Source: Clostridium amylolyticum (GTDB lineage: Bacteria > Bacillota > Clostridia > Clostridiales > Clostridiaceae). From it: a stretch of 51,612 nucleotides of DNA. The stretch lies in contig NZ_FQZO01000015.1 in the NCBI RefSeq assembly GCF_900142075.1, forward strand, positions 1 through 51,612, read 5' to 3'. Made by a program: the position numbers and the translations under genes. Within the stretch, counting starts at the first letter, position 1, and every line of letters starts with the position of its first letter. The notes under the pieces are model-generated. The model saw only the letters and a list, made by a program, of their open reading frames with translations. It did not search any database and was not told the origin of the DNA. Shown one piece after another: positions 16,673 through 24,679 of the stretch.

Positions 16673-16699
16673 GAAGCCGAATCTGGGGGATTCGGCTTC
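16673..16699. terminator. Terminator between converging genes
   Basis: GAAGCCGAATC and GATTCGGCTTC form a perfect 11-bp stem with a 5-base loop. The T-rich tail is modest (TTTAATTTATT). It separates the DUF1015 unit from the opposing RpiR regulator. Confidence 0.8.
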
Positions 16700-16708
16700 T
16701 TTAATTTA

Positions 16709-17449
16709 TTAAAAATATTTCTCTAAGTATCTAAAAAACACATATTCAGCTATTATAAGAGCTTGGATTCTAGATTGAATATTTATATTATCTCTTTTAT
16801 AAGAGGTGGAGGTTATAAAAAGAGATTTATCTGCTAATTTTGACTGTGAGTTATTGCTAATATCCGTTAGAGAAATAATTTTAGCTCCTCTAATTTTAGC
16901 TATATTTAATGCTTTTAATATTTGGGATGTTTCTCCAGAAATTGAAACTGCAAAAATAAGATCTTTAGGAGTTAAATAGTTAGCAGATATATACATCATA
17001 CTATTATCATCATAATTGAAAGCTGTTTTGCCAATGGTTCTAAATTTCTTAGCAACTTCAGAGCATACAATTCTAGAAGAACCTTCGCCAAAGAATTCAA
17101 TTCTATTGGCATTATGTATTAATTCTAGAACATCATCGATAATTGGTTCATTTATAAGCTCAATAGACTTGTTAATATCACTAAATAGATCTGGATAATA
17201 GTCTATATGTTCTTTGCTACTTTCCTCAGTATTTAAGGTAATTGCTGCTTTAAATTCAGCAAATCCTGAAAAACCAAGTTTTTTGCAAAATCTAACTATG
17301 GAAGCGGCTGATGTAAAAGTTTGAGCAGCTATATCATTTATTTTCATTTCTTTAATTTTATTAGCATTTTTCATACAAAAATTTAATATTTCCAGTTCAT
17401 TTTTATTCAGCTTTTCTGTATTTATGCTGATTTTATTATAGAAGTCCAT
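16709..17449 (-). CDS. RpiR-family transcriptional regulator (MalR/GlvR-like)
   Basis: A 246-residue regulator. The N-terminal HTH_6 domain (about 1-75) has a helix-turn-helix in FTSAASIVRFCKKLGFSGF. A C-terminal SIS sugar-phosphate-binding domain (about 105-235) carries FFGEGSS, GETSQILKAL and ISLTDISNNSQSKLAD. The family binds phosphorylated sugars, so the effector is probably the 6-phospho-alpha-glucoside. It is divergent from the GH4-GH4-PTS genes, the arrangement expected for their regulator; Bacillus GlvR (MalR) is of the same family and acts on a GH4/EIICB pair. AGGGGGG precedes the ATG. The 352-base gap to the operon holds its likely operator. Confidence 0.92.
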   Translation of the reverse strand: MDFYNKISINTEKLNKNELEILNFCMKNANKIKEMKINDIAAQTFTSAASIVRFCKKLGFSGFAEFKAAITLNTEESSKEHIDYYPDLFSDINKSIELINEPIIDDVLELIHNANRIEFFGEGSSRIVCSEVAKKFRTIGKTAFNYDDNSMMYISANYLTPKDLIFAVSISGETSQILKALNIAKIRGAKIISLTDISNNSQSKLADKSLFITSTSYKRDNINIQSRIQALIIAEYVFFRYLEKYF

Positions 17450-17651
17450 AGGTACCCCCCTAAGCTTAGTGCACTAAAGTATTATATTTCATGGTGTTAA
17501 AAATTCTATAAGAATATGCAATTAGTAACTAAATTTACTTATTAAAGTAGTTAATACTATCTGTAGGTATGGTGAAATTAACTTAAGAGTTGTGGTTAAG
17601 GTGATGCAAATTATGTAGTAATATGTATAATAAATTGATTCTTTTATTATG

Positions 17652-17680
17652 AAAAAAGTTTCACAAAGTGAAACTTTTTT
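17652..17680. promoter_or_regulatory. Candidate RpiR operator (perfect palindrome)
   Basis: AAAAAAGTTTCAC and GTGAAACTTTTTT are perfect 13-bp arms around AAA. TGAAA/TTTCA half-sites are usual for RpiR-type regulators. It lies 122 bases before the first GH4 gene, upstream of a TATAAT (17740-17745). A terminator reading is possible because of the T-run, but no gene on the plus strand ends near it. Confidence 0.6.
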
Positions 17681-17695
17681 AATTTTTGAATAAAA

Positions 17696-17711
17696 TTGAG
17701 AATGTTTTCAA
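17696..17711. promoter_or_regulatory. Candidate cre site (CcpA)
   Basis: TTGAGAATGTTTTCAA fits the cre consensus WTGNNARCGNWWWCAW except for T in place of the central C. It is placed between the palindrome at 17652 and a TATAAT box, as expected for glucose repression of a PTS operon. Confidence 0.45.
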
Positions 17712-17801
17712 AGTCATTTTAAATTTTTTTAAATCACATTATAATTATAAACGTACTTAGATAAACAAACAACAGTTTATTATATAAAGGAGATGTGTTT
17801 A

Positions 17802-19124
17802 ATGAGAAAGTTTAATGTAACACTTGTAGGTGGAGGAAGTACTTGGACGCCTGGATTATTGCAAACATTATGTAAGTTAAAAGAAAGATTTCCAGTAAAT
17901 AAATTAGTGCTATTTGATATAAATGAGGAAAGACAAAGTGTAATTGGAGAATTTGCTAAAGTATTATTTAAAGAAGAGTATCCAGAGCTAGATTTTAAAT
18001 ATACAACCAAGGTTGAAGAGGCATATAATGATGTGGATTTTGTTTTTATGCAAATGCGAACTGGTGGATATGCCATGAGAGAAAAAGATGAGAAGATTCC
18101 ACTAAGTATGGGTTTAATAGGACAAGAAACCTGTGGAGCAGGCGGATTTGCATATGGACTAAGATCTATAAGAGATATGATAAAAACAATTAATGATATA
18201 AGAACATATTCTAAAGATGCATGGATACTAAACTATACTAATCCAGCTGCAATAGTTGCAGAAGCTTTAAGAAGAGAATTTCCAGAGGATAAAAGAATAC
18301 TTAATATATGCGATCAACCAGTAAATCTTCTAAGATCCTATGGAAGAATTTTAGGAAGAGAATCTAAAAGCTTTGAACCGGTATATTTTGGGCTAAATCA
18401 TTTTGGTTGGTTTACACATCTTTATGACGAAGAAGGAAAAGATCTTGTACCTGAATTGAAGAAGCTAATACATGAAAAAGGATTTCTTCCAGTGGATGCT
18501 GAGCAAAGGGATAAGTCATGGTTAGACACATATGGTATGGTTCAGGATATATGTGAGGACTTTTCAGAATACTTGCCTAATACCTATCTTCAATATTATC
18601 TATATCCACAATATAAAGGGGCAAAATTAAATCCTAATTATACTAGAGCAAACGAGGTAATGGATGGAAGAGAAAAGAGAGTATTTGAAGAATGTAGAAA
18701 AGTTGCAGAAGAAGGAACAGTAAAGAATTGCAAGATGGTTCACAATGATGCTCATAGTGAGTTTATGATCCAAGTTGCAGAATCTATTGCATATAACCAA
18801 GGAAAGATATTTATTGTGATTGTAGAAAATAACGGAACTATATCTAATATTCAAGATGATGCAATGGTAGAAGTAGCAGCAATATTAACAGCAAATGGAC
18901 CAAGACCACTTTCAGTAGGCAAAATAGGAGTATTCCATAAAGGCTTAATAGAATCACAATTAGCATATGAAAAGTTAACAGTGGATGCCTATTATGAAGG
19001 TTCTTATGAAAAAGCATTGCAAGCATTAACACTAAATAGAACCATAGTTGATGCCAAGAAAGCAAGAAAGGTCCTAGATAAGTTAATAGAAGCAAATAAG
19101 GAATATTGGCCAAATTTTAAATAA
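17802..19124 (+). CDS. GH4 6-phospho-glucosidase paralogue 1 (CDQP motif)
   Basis: A 440-residue family 4 glycosidase. The Rossmann start VTLVGGGSTWTPG binds NAD; the metal-site Cys is C170 in NICDQP, and His200 is in FGLNHFGW. GH4 enzymes need NAD, a divalent metal and reducing conditions, and act by a redox-elimination route. Phospho-alpha-glucosidases usually carry CDMP and phospho-beta-glucosidases CN-x-P; here Met is replaced by Gln, so specificity or activity may differ from the paralogue downstream. I chose ATG 17802 because AAGGAG ends 9 bases before it; an ATG at 17793 touches the site. It is the first gene of the PTS operon, with 16 bases to the next. Confidence 0.93.
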   Translation: MRKFNVTLVGGGSTWTPGLLQTLCKLKERFPVNKLVLFDINEERQSVIGEFAKVLFKEEYPELDFKYTTKVEEAYNDVDFVFMQMRTGGYAMREKDEKIPLSMGLIGQETCGAGGFAYGLRSIRDMIKTINDIRTYSKDAWILNYTNPAAIVAEALRREFPEDKRILNICDQPVNLLRSYGRILGRESKSFEPVYFGLNHFGWFTHLYDEEGKDLVPELKKLIHEKGFLPVDAEQRDKSWLDTYGMVQDICEDFSEYLPNTYLQYYLYPQYKGAKLNPNYTRANEVMDGREKRVFEECRKVAEEGTVKNCKMVHNDAHSEFMIQVAESIAYNQGKIFIVIVENNGTISNIQDDAMVEVAAILTANGPRPLSVGKIGVFHKGLIESQLAYEKLTVDAYYEGSYEKALQALTLNRTIVDAKKARKVLDKLIEANKEYWPNFK

Positions 19125-19140
19125 TGAGGAGATATAAACT

Positions 19141-20466
19141 ATGAAGAAGTTTAGCGTTGTAATAGTAGGTGGAGGAAGTTCTCATTCTCCAGGAATTATA
19201 AAGAGTTTAGTGGAAAAGCAAGAAGAGTTTCCGTTGAGGAAGCTAGTTCTATATGATATCAGTGAAGAAAGATTAAAGGTAGTAGATAAAATATGTAAGC
19301 AATTAATAAAGGACTTAAAAGAAGGGGTTGAGTATGTTGTGACCACAAACCCTGAAGTAGCATATGAAGATATAGACTTTGCCTTTGCTCAAATAAGACA
19401 AGGTGGACTAAAAATGAGAGAAAAGGATGAAAAAATTCCCCTAGAATTTGATGTAGTAGGACAAGAAACTTGTGGAGCTGGCGGATTTTCATATGGATTA
19501 AGGTCTATTCCAGGAGTTTTTGAAATGATAGATAATATTAGAAAATATAATAAGGATGCTTGGATAATTAATTATAGTAATCCTGCAGCTATAGTGGCTG
19601 AAGCCACTAGAAGAAAGTATAACAATGAAAAGATCTTAAATATCTGCGATATGCCAGTAGCAATTCAATTATCTTTTGCTAAAATGTTAGGTTTACAAAG
19701 CTATGACGAATTAGATCCAGTTTATTTCGGATTAAACCATTTTGGTTGGTGGACAAAATTATATGACAAAAATGGTGTAGATAGGTTACCTGAATTAAGA
19801 GAAAAGATTTTAGAGTCTGGATTGGCGGCATCACATGATAAGCACCATTCGGATCCAGATTGGAAGAAGACATGGAGTAATTTTAAAGAAATTTTAGAAG
19901 ATTTTCCTGACTTTTTACCAAATACTTATTTACAATATTATCTGTATCCTAAGGAAGTTGTTGAAAAGAGCAATAAAGAGTATACAAGAGCTAACATGGT
20001 TATGGATGGAAGAGAAAAACAAATGTTTGAGGAAGCTAGGCTGATTGATGAATCAAAAGGGAAGCATAAAGTAAATTTAGATTTATTTAATGCATTTGGA
20101 GATTTCATGGTAGATGTAGCAGCATCTATAGCATATAACAAGGGAAATAGATATTTAGTTATAGTAGAAAATAATGGTTCAATACCAACCTTATCTAAAG
20201 ATGCTATGGTTGAAGTTCCATGCTACCTAAGAAGCTGGGGTCCAGAGCCAATAGTTATTGGAGAAATTCCAACTTTCTATAAAGGATTGATTGAAAACCA
20301 AGTTGCCTTTGAAAAGCTTGCAGTGGATGCTGTATTTGAAAATTCATACCAAAGAGCATTAGAAGCATTAACTTTAAATAAAACAATCCCGTCAGCAAAA
20401 GTGGCTAGAAAGATCTTAGATAAATTAATAGAAGCTAATAAAGGATATTGGCCTGATTTAAAATAA
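19141..20466 (+). CDS. GH4 6-phospho-alpha-glucosidase paralogue 2 (CDMP motif)
   Basis: A 441-residue protein, clearly a tandem duplicate of the preceding gene: VVIVGGGSSHSPG, IGQET/VGQETCGAGGF and GLNHFGW are shared. It keeps C169-D170-M171-P172, the signature I associate with 6-phospho-alpha-glucosidases such as MalH/GlvA, and His200. It should split maltose 6'-phosphate or other phosphorylated alpha-glucosides (for example sucrose isomers) imported by the EIICB downstream. Loss of the CN-type motif argues against beta-glucosides. GAGGAGA precedes the ATG. The same operon continues after 58 bases. The symbol malA/glvA would fit but the exact sugar is unproven. Confidence 0.93.
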   Translation: MKKFSVVIVGGGSSHSPGIIKSLVEKQEEFPLRKLVLYDISEERLKVVDKICKQLIKDLKEGVEYVVTTNPEVAYEDIDFAFAQIRQGGLKMREKDEKIPLEFDVVGQETCGAGGFSYGLRSIPGVFEMIDNIRKYNKDAWIINYSNPAAIVAEATRRKYNNEKILNICDMPVAIQLSFAKMLGLQSYDELDPVYFGLNHFGWWTKLYDKNGVDRLPELREKILESGLAASHDKHHSDPDWKKTWSNFKEILEDFPDFLPNTYLQYYLYPKEVVEKSNKEYTRANMVMDGREKQMFEEARLIDESKGKHKVNLDLFNAFGDFMVDVAASIAYNKGNRYLVIVENNGSIPTLSKDAMVEVPCYLRSWGPEPIVIGEIPTFYKGLIENQVAFEKLAVDAVFENSYQRALEALTLNKTIPSAKVARKILDKLIEANKGYWPDLK

Positions 20467-20524
20467 ATATACTGGTTGGCTTGGCTTTTGCTAAGTCGAC
20501 CACAATAAAAAGGAGGAGATATTA

Positions 20525-22084
20525 ATGAAGAATTCAAAGTATTTTTCAGCATTTCAACAACTAGGTAAAGTTCTAATGACCCCAGTTATGCTATTACCCA
20601 TAGCAGGCATCCTCGTGGGAATAGGCTCAGCTTTTTCAAGTGTTAACCTTATAAAAACTATGCCTTTTCTTGAAAACCATTTCTTACAATTGGTATTTAA
20701 GATATTTAAAGCAGCAGGTAATTCAGTATTTAGCTATTTACCAGTTATATTTGCAATTTCTATAGCAATAGGCTATGCAAAAAAAGAAAAAGGAGTTGCA
20801 GCGCTAGCGGCATTTTTATCCTTTATAGTTATGCATAACGTAATGAGCACATTATTAATAGATTTAGGAAAATTAAATCCAGCTAAATTACAAACAGGAC
20901 AATCAATGGTTTTAGGTATTCCTTCTTTAGATGTAGGAGTATTTGGCGGTATTATAGTAGGTTTTCTAGTAGCATTTTTACATAACAAATTCTATAATAT
21001 ATCCTTACCTCCAGTATTGGGTATATTTAGTGGTACAAAATTTGTGCCAATGATTTCAATAGTAGCTTCAGTATTTTTAGGATTAGTTATGGCAGGAATT
21101 TGGCCAATAATTCAAGGTGGATTAACATCCCTTAGCGCTATTATAAATTCAACAGGAGCTTTTGGCACAGTTATTTATGGATTAGCAGAACGTGCATTAT
21201 TACCTTTTGGATTACATCATTTTGTATATTTACCATTCTTCTTTACAAGTTTAGGAGGATCTGCATTAATTGATGGTAAAACTATAGAAGGGGCAGTTAA
21301 CATATATCAAGCACAGTTAGCATCTCCAACTGCAATGTTTGATATAAATATCACTAGATTCGTAATGAATGGTAAAGTTATTATAGCTGCTTTTGGATTA
21401 ACAGGTGCTGCTTTTGCAATGTATAAGACTGCAAGACCAGAAAAGAAAAAATTTGTTAAAGGACTAATTATTGCAGCAGCTATTCCAGCGTTTTTTACAG
21501 GAATAACAGAACCTATAGAATATGCATTTCTATTTGTTGCACCAATGTTATTTGTAGTTCATGCTTTGTATGCTGGGTTAGCATATTTATTAACTTATTT
21601 ATTACAGGTAAATGTACCAGGTACTTCAGCTTTTGGAGGACCATTCTTAAGTACAATATTTAATGGTATTATGCAGTCTGATAAAGGATCAAATTGGATT
21701 TGGATACCAATTTTGGGAACAGCATTTTTCTTCTTATATTATTTTACGTTTAAATATATGATTTTAAAGTTTGATTATAAAACTCCAGGTAGAGAAGAAG
21801 ATACAGAGGAAACACAAGTTAGTAAAAAAGAAACAGCTAAAGATGAAATTTTATATGAAATAATAGAAGGCTTGGGAGGACAAGATAATATATTATCTGT
21901 AGATGCATGTTTTACTAGATTAAGAGTAAAGGTAAAAGATAAAGTATTAGTTGGAGATACAGCTTTATGGAAGAAGCTTGGAGCCAATGGAGTAGTACAA
22001 GTTAGTGATGGTGTTCAAGTTATATATGGAGCTAAAGCTGATGTTTACAAAACACAAATAAGAGAAGCAATAGGGTTGGATTAA
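20525..22084 (+). CDS. PTS alpha-glucoside-type EIICB transporter
   Basis: A 519-residue protein of the glucose/glucoside PTS superfamily. The EIIC membrane part (about 1-420) has around ten spans, with GLAERALLPFGLHHF and the substrate-site ITEPIEYAF. A charged linker and a C-terminal EIIB domain (about 440-519) follow, with phospho-Cys C462 in VDACFTRLRV. No EIIA domain is fused or encoded nearby, so a shared EIIA must serve it. Its neighbours (RpiR regulator and two GH4 enzymes) make uptake and phosphorylation of maltose or other alpha-glucosides most likely, as with GlvC/MalP of Bacillus. AGGAGGAG precedes the ATG. Confidence 0.94.
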   Translation: MKNSKYFSAFQQLGKVLMTPVMLLPIAGILVGIGSAFSSVNLIKTMPFLENHFLQLVFKIFKAAGNSVFSYLPVIFAISIAIGYAKKEKGVAALAAFLSFIVMHNVMSTLLIDLGKLNPAKLQTGQSMVLGIPSLDVGVFGGIIVGFLVAFLHNKFYNISLPPVLGIFSGTKFVPMISIVASVFLGLVMAGIWPIIQGGLTSLSAIINSTGAFGTVIYGLAERALLPFGLHHFVYLPFFFTSLGGSALIDGKTIEGAVNIYQAQLASPTAMFDINITRFVMNGKVIIAAFGLTGAAFAMYKTARPEKKKFVKGLIIAAAIPAFFTGITEPIEYAFLFVAPMLFVVHALYAGLAYLLTYLLQVNVPGTSAFGGPFLSTIFNGIMQSDKGSNWIWIPILGTAFFFLYYFTFKYMILKFDYKTPGREEDTEETQVSKKETAKDEILYEIIEGLGGQDNILSVDACFTRLRVKVKDKVLVGDTALWKKLGANGVVQVSDGVQVIYGAKADVYKTQIREAIGLD

Positions 22085-22099
22085 TAATGCAATACTTTT

Positions 22100-22146
22100 A
22101 GGTAACATTCACAGAATTGATTTATATAATTCTGTGAATGTTACCT
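22100..22146 (+). terminator. Terminator of the alpha-glucoside PTS operon
   Basis: AGGTAACATTCACAGAATT (22100-22118) pairs perfectly over 19 bp with 22128-22146. The following run is AATATTTTTATT. An exceptionally long stem; it may also act from the other strand. Confidence 0.8.
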
Positions 22147-22209
22147 AATATTTTTATTGAAAATTGTAGGTTTAGGAATTGTTAGATTTGCTGAACATAT
22201 ATAAGAGGG

Positions 22210-22233
22210 TGAAACTATTAATGAATAGTTTCA
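22210..22233. promoter_or_regulatory. TGAAACTATT palindrome in gap
   Basis: TGAAACTATT and AATAGTTTCA are perfect 10-bp arms around AATG. TGAAA/TTTCA ends resemble the RpiR-like site at 17652. The 361-base gap 22085-22445 holds only this palindrome, the PTS terminator, and the upstream block of the sigma gene; a 22-codon frame beginning at 22221 is not convincing. Confidence 0.35.
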
Positions 22234-22445
22234 AAGAGAAATATTTAAAGAGATATCAACTAATGTTAGAATTTTTAATTTTGCAGTAACTTATTATAAA
22301 AAATCATGGGAAGACGCTTTAGTAGATATAATGTAACGTAAATTTAAATATTTAATTTTAAAAGTATCTTTTCCTAAGATTGATACGTAGAAATATATAG
22401 GAAAGTATCGGCTGCTTTTACTTTAAAACAGCGGAGGTGATGTTA

Positions 22446-23027
22446 TTGCAGGATAAAGAAATAGTGGAAAGAATATTGAATGGTGATGTCCAAGCCTTCG
22501 AGCTTATCATAAATCGTTACGAAATTTCTATTGCAAGATTTATTTATCAAATGGTGAGGGATAAAGAAACCGCGGAGGATTTAACTCAAGAGGTTTTTAT
22601 TTTGGCTTATAATAAACTTTTTACCTATAAGTCTGATTATAAATTTTCGGCTTGGCTTTATAGAATTGCAAGAAATAAGACTATAGATTATATAAGGAAA
22701 GAGGGAAAAGTGAAGAGTGTAAACTTAGATGATATAGGTCCAATTTGTTCTAATGAATCTTCTCCAGAAGAAATCATAGAATTTAGAGAACTTAAAGAAA
22801 CTATAGAAAGTTTTATAAGAACTTTAGATATTATAGACAAGCAGATTCTTACTTTAAGATACACAAAACATGAACTGACCTTTAATGATATTGCAGATAT
22901 GCTGAACATGAGTTTATCTTCAGTAAAAAAACGTTACTACAAGATTTATGATAAGTACGAAAAATATCTATCCCGCAATAATCTGGTAAAAAGGGGTGAG
23001 GACTATGAATTGCAACAAATTCGCTGA
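22446..23027 (+). CDS. ECF RNA polymerase sigma factor, copy 1
   Basis: A 193-residue extracytoplasmic-function sigma factor. Region 2 spans about 12-80 (FELIINRYE, DKETAEDLTQEVFI, FSAWLYRIARNKTIDYIRKE) and region 4 about 120-180 (DKQILTLRYTKHELTFNDIADML, then the recognition helix SLSSVKKRYYKIYDKY). I chose TTG 22446 because GGAGGTGAT ends at its normal distance; the ATG at 22440 lies on the site, and the paralogue at 31174 has the same TTG arrangement. The gene overlaps the anti-sigma gene by 23 bases, so they are translationally coupled. Its upstream block shared with copy 2 may be an autoregulated promoter. Confidence 0.93.
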   Translation: MQDKEIVERILNGDVQAFELIINRYEISIARFIYQMVRDKETAEDLTQEVFILAYNKLFTYKSDYKFSAWLYRIARNKTIDYIRKEGKVKSVNLDDIGPICSNESSPEEIIEFRELKETIESFIRTLDIIDKQILTLRYTKHELTFNDIADMLNMSLSSVKKRYYKIYDKYEKYLSRNNLVKRGEDYELQQIR

Positions 23028-24567
23028 TAATTTAATGGATTATATAGAAAATGAATTAGGAAGCATAGATAGCAATGAAATGTTAAATCACTTAGAAAGC
23101 TGTGACAAATGCAGAGAAATTTATGAAAGAAGATTATCCACTATTCATAGTTTCCAACAGGTTTTAGCTTTTCCAGGAATAAACTTCACCAGTAAAAAGC
23201 AGAGTATTTTAGATAGTATAGATAAAAATAAATATGACACTAAATTAATAAGCAAATTAAAATATGGCTTAATACGAAATAAAAAGCTCATAGCTACTTT
23301 AGCGGCAGCTTCCTTTGTATTTATGTTACTTCCTAAGACCTTAAGCATGATTGGAATTGATAAAATAAATATCAAAGGCGGCTATTCAAAGTCTTCAAGT
23401 GATGGTCAAGAAGCTAAAAAATCTACCCAAGATAATTTGGCAATTACCGAAGCATCTAAAGAATCTACCAATTCTATTCATGAAAATGTATTAAAAGAAT
23501 TAGAGGAACTTAAGAATGATATTCCTGTAAAGGGAATGCCTTGGAATGTATATTATGCTGATAAAGGCAATATTATCTTTGGAAATTATACTCATTTGTT
23601 GGTTTACAACCAAGACATGAATAAGATTACTAATGCCATAGATTTAAGAGATTTAGGAATCTCTGGAGAGTTAGGAGAAAAATCTAGTTTTGATATAAAA
23701 GTTAGTCCAGACGGAAATTATGTGGTTATAGGTAACTCCACCCCATATAAAGATAAAAAGTTAACTGAAAGTGAAAAAGCACCAGTATACTTATTAGACT
23801 TCTACAGAGGCAGAACCATGAAGCTTCAAAATGGTAACTTATTTGATATACATGTTAATTGGTCTATGGACTGTTCATGGATGGTAAGATATGACATGGT
23901 AGAAGAAACTGTAGCAGCATCTGACCTTATGAATTGGAAGTCATACCTAGTGGGAAATTTTAAGAATGAGGCCATAAAGGATATATTTATAGGTGAAACA
24001 GGATCTTTATCCGTTTATGGAAAACAAAAATATTTGTTAAAAGCACCAGAATATAAAGAAAAAATCCAGCTGCAGGGCACACCCATAGGCTTTAAAGGCG
24101 ATAGGGCATTAGCCATAGAAAATAATACTATTTATGAGTATCCAAGTAAGGAAAAAATATTTTTTTCTGACCTAAAAAATTATAATGAAAATGATTATTT
24201 TAAACAAAATGGTAGTAAAATTATCATAAGCGATTATAAAAATCAAGCTATCTTAGATTTAAACTCCAGAGTTGTTTCTGAAGGGTCGGTTTATACAGAA
24301 AGCTCTTACTTTAACTGGGGCATTTCCTTAAAGCAAGAATCCAATAATGGAAGTTCAAAGGTGGTTGTTTTAGATACCAGTGATAAGGTTGTAAATAGTA
24401 TAAATATTAATGATACCAACCTAATTAGCTATCCTAAGCTTATGGACAGTGATAATTTTATTATGGTAGATATAGTTAAGGGAGCAAAAAATGCAGGTGA
24501 GTTTGAAATTTTGAAATATAACTTACAAAAGGGAGATAAGAAGGTTTTATTTAAAAGCACGAAGTAA
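23005..24567 (+). CDS. Membrane anti-sigma factor with zf-HC2 domain and beta-propeller-like ectodomain
   Basis: A 520-residue protein. Residues 1-45 form an anti-sigma zinc-binding domain with H-x3-C-x2-C in LNHLESCDKCREIYE. A single membrane span lies near 93-113 (LIATLAAASFVFMLLP), so the first 90 residues are cytoplasmic and hold the sigma factor. The remaining 400 residues are outside, with repeated strand-rich pieces (VSPDGNYVVIG, VYLLDFYRGRTMKL) that look like WD40/TolB-type propeller blades and may be the sensor. GGGGTGAG precedes ATG 23005. It ends in a terminator. Coupling to copy 1 of the sigma gene marks it as that sigma's regulator; copy 2 at 31174 has lost its own. Confidence 0.9.
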   Translation: MNCNKFADNLMDYIENELGSIDSNEMLNHLESCDKCREIYERRLSTIHSFQQVLAFPGINFTSKKQSILDSIDKNKYDTKLISKLKYGLIRNKKLIATLAAASFVFMLLPKTLSMIGIDKINIKGGYSKSSSDGQEAKKSTQDNLAITEASKESTNSIHENVLKELEELKNDIPVKGMPWNVYYADKGNIIFGNYTHLLVYNQDMNKITNAIDLRDLGISGELGEKSSFDIKVSPDGNYVVIGNSTPYKDKKLTESEKAPVYLLDFYRGRTMKLQNGNLFDIHVNWSMDCSWMVRYDMVEETVAASDLMNWKSYLVGNFKNEAIKDIFIGETGSLSVYGKQKYLLKAPEYKEKIQLQGTPIGFKGDRALAIENNTIYEYPSKEKIFFSDLKNYNENDYFKQNGSKIIISDYKNQAILDLNSRVVSEGSVYTESSYFNWGISLKQESNNGSSKVVVLDTSDKVVNSININDTNLISYPKLMDSDNFIMVDIVKGAKNAGEFEILKYNLQKGDKKVLFKSTK

Positions 24568-24632
24568 TATGTGTTTAAGTGAACAATAAAGTAGTATCGT
24601 AAAATTATCTGAAGGTACTTGAATAATAAACT

Positions 24633-24664
24633 AGGGGAGTAACTACTGTTCACTCCCCTTTTAA
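24633..24664. terminator. Terminator between converging genes
   Basis: AGGGGAGT and ACTCCCCT are 8-bp arms with an 11-base loop, followed by TTTTAAAT. It ends both the anti-sigma gene and, read from the other strand, the alpha-galactosidase gene. Confidence 0.78.
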
Positions 24665-24679
24665 ATAATTATAAATATA

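Noticed and set aside
22221..22289. 22-codon frame MNSFKEKYLK before the sigma gene
   Set aside because: Its start lies within a palindrome, the frame is very short, and there is no support beyond a weak site.
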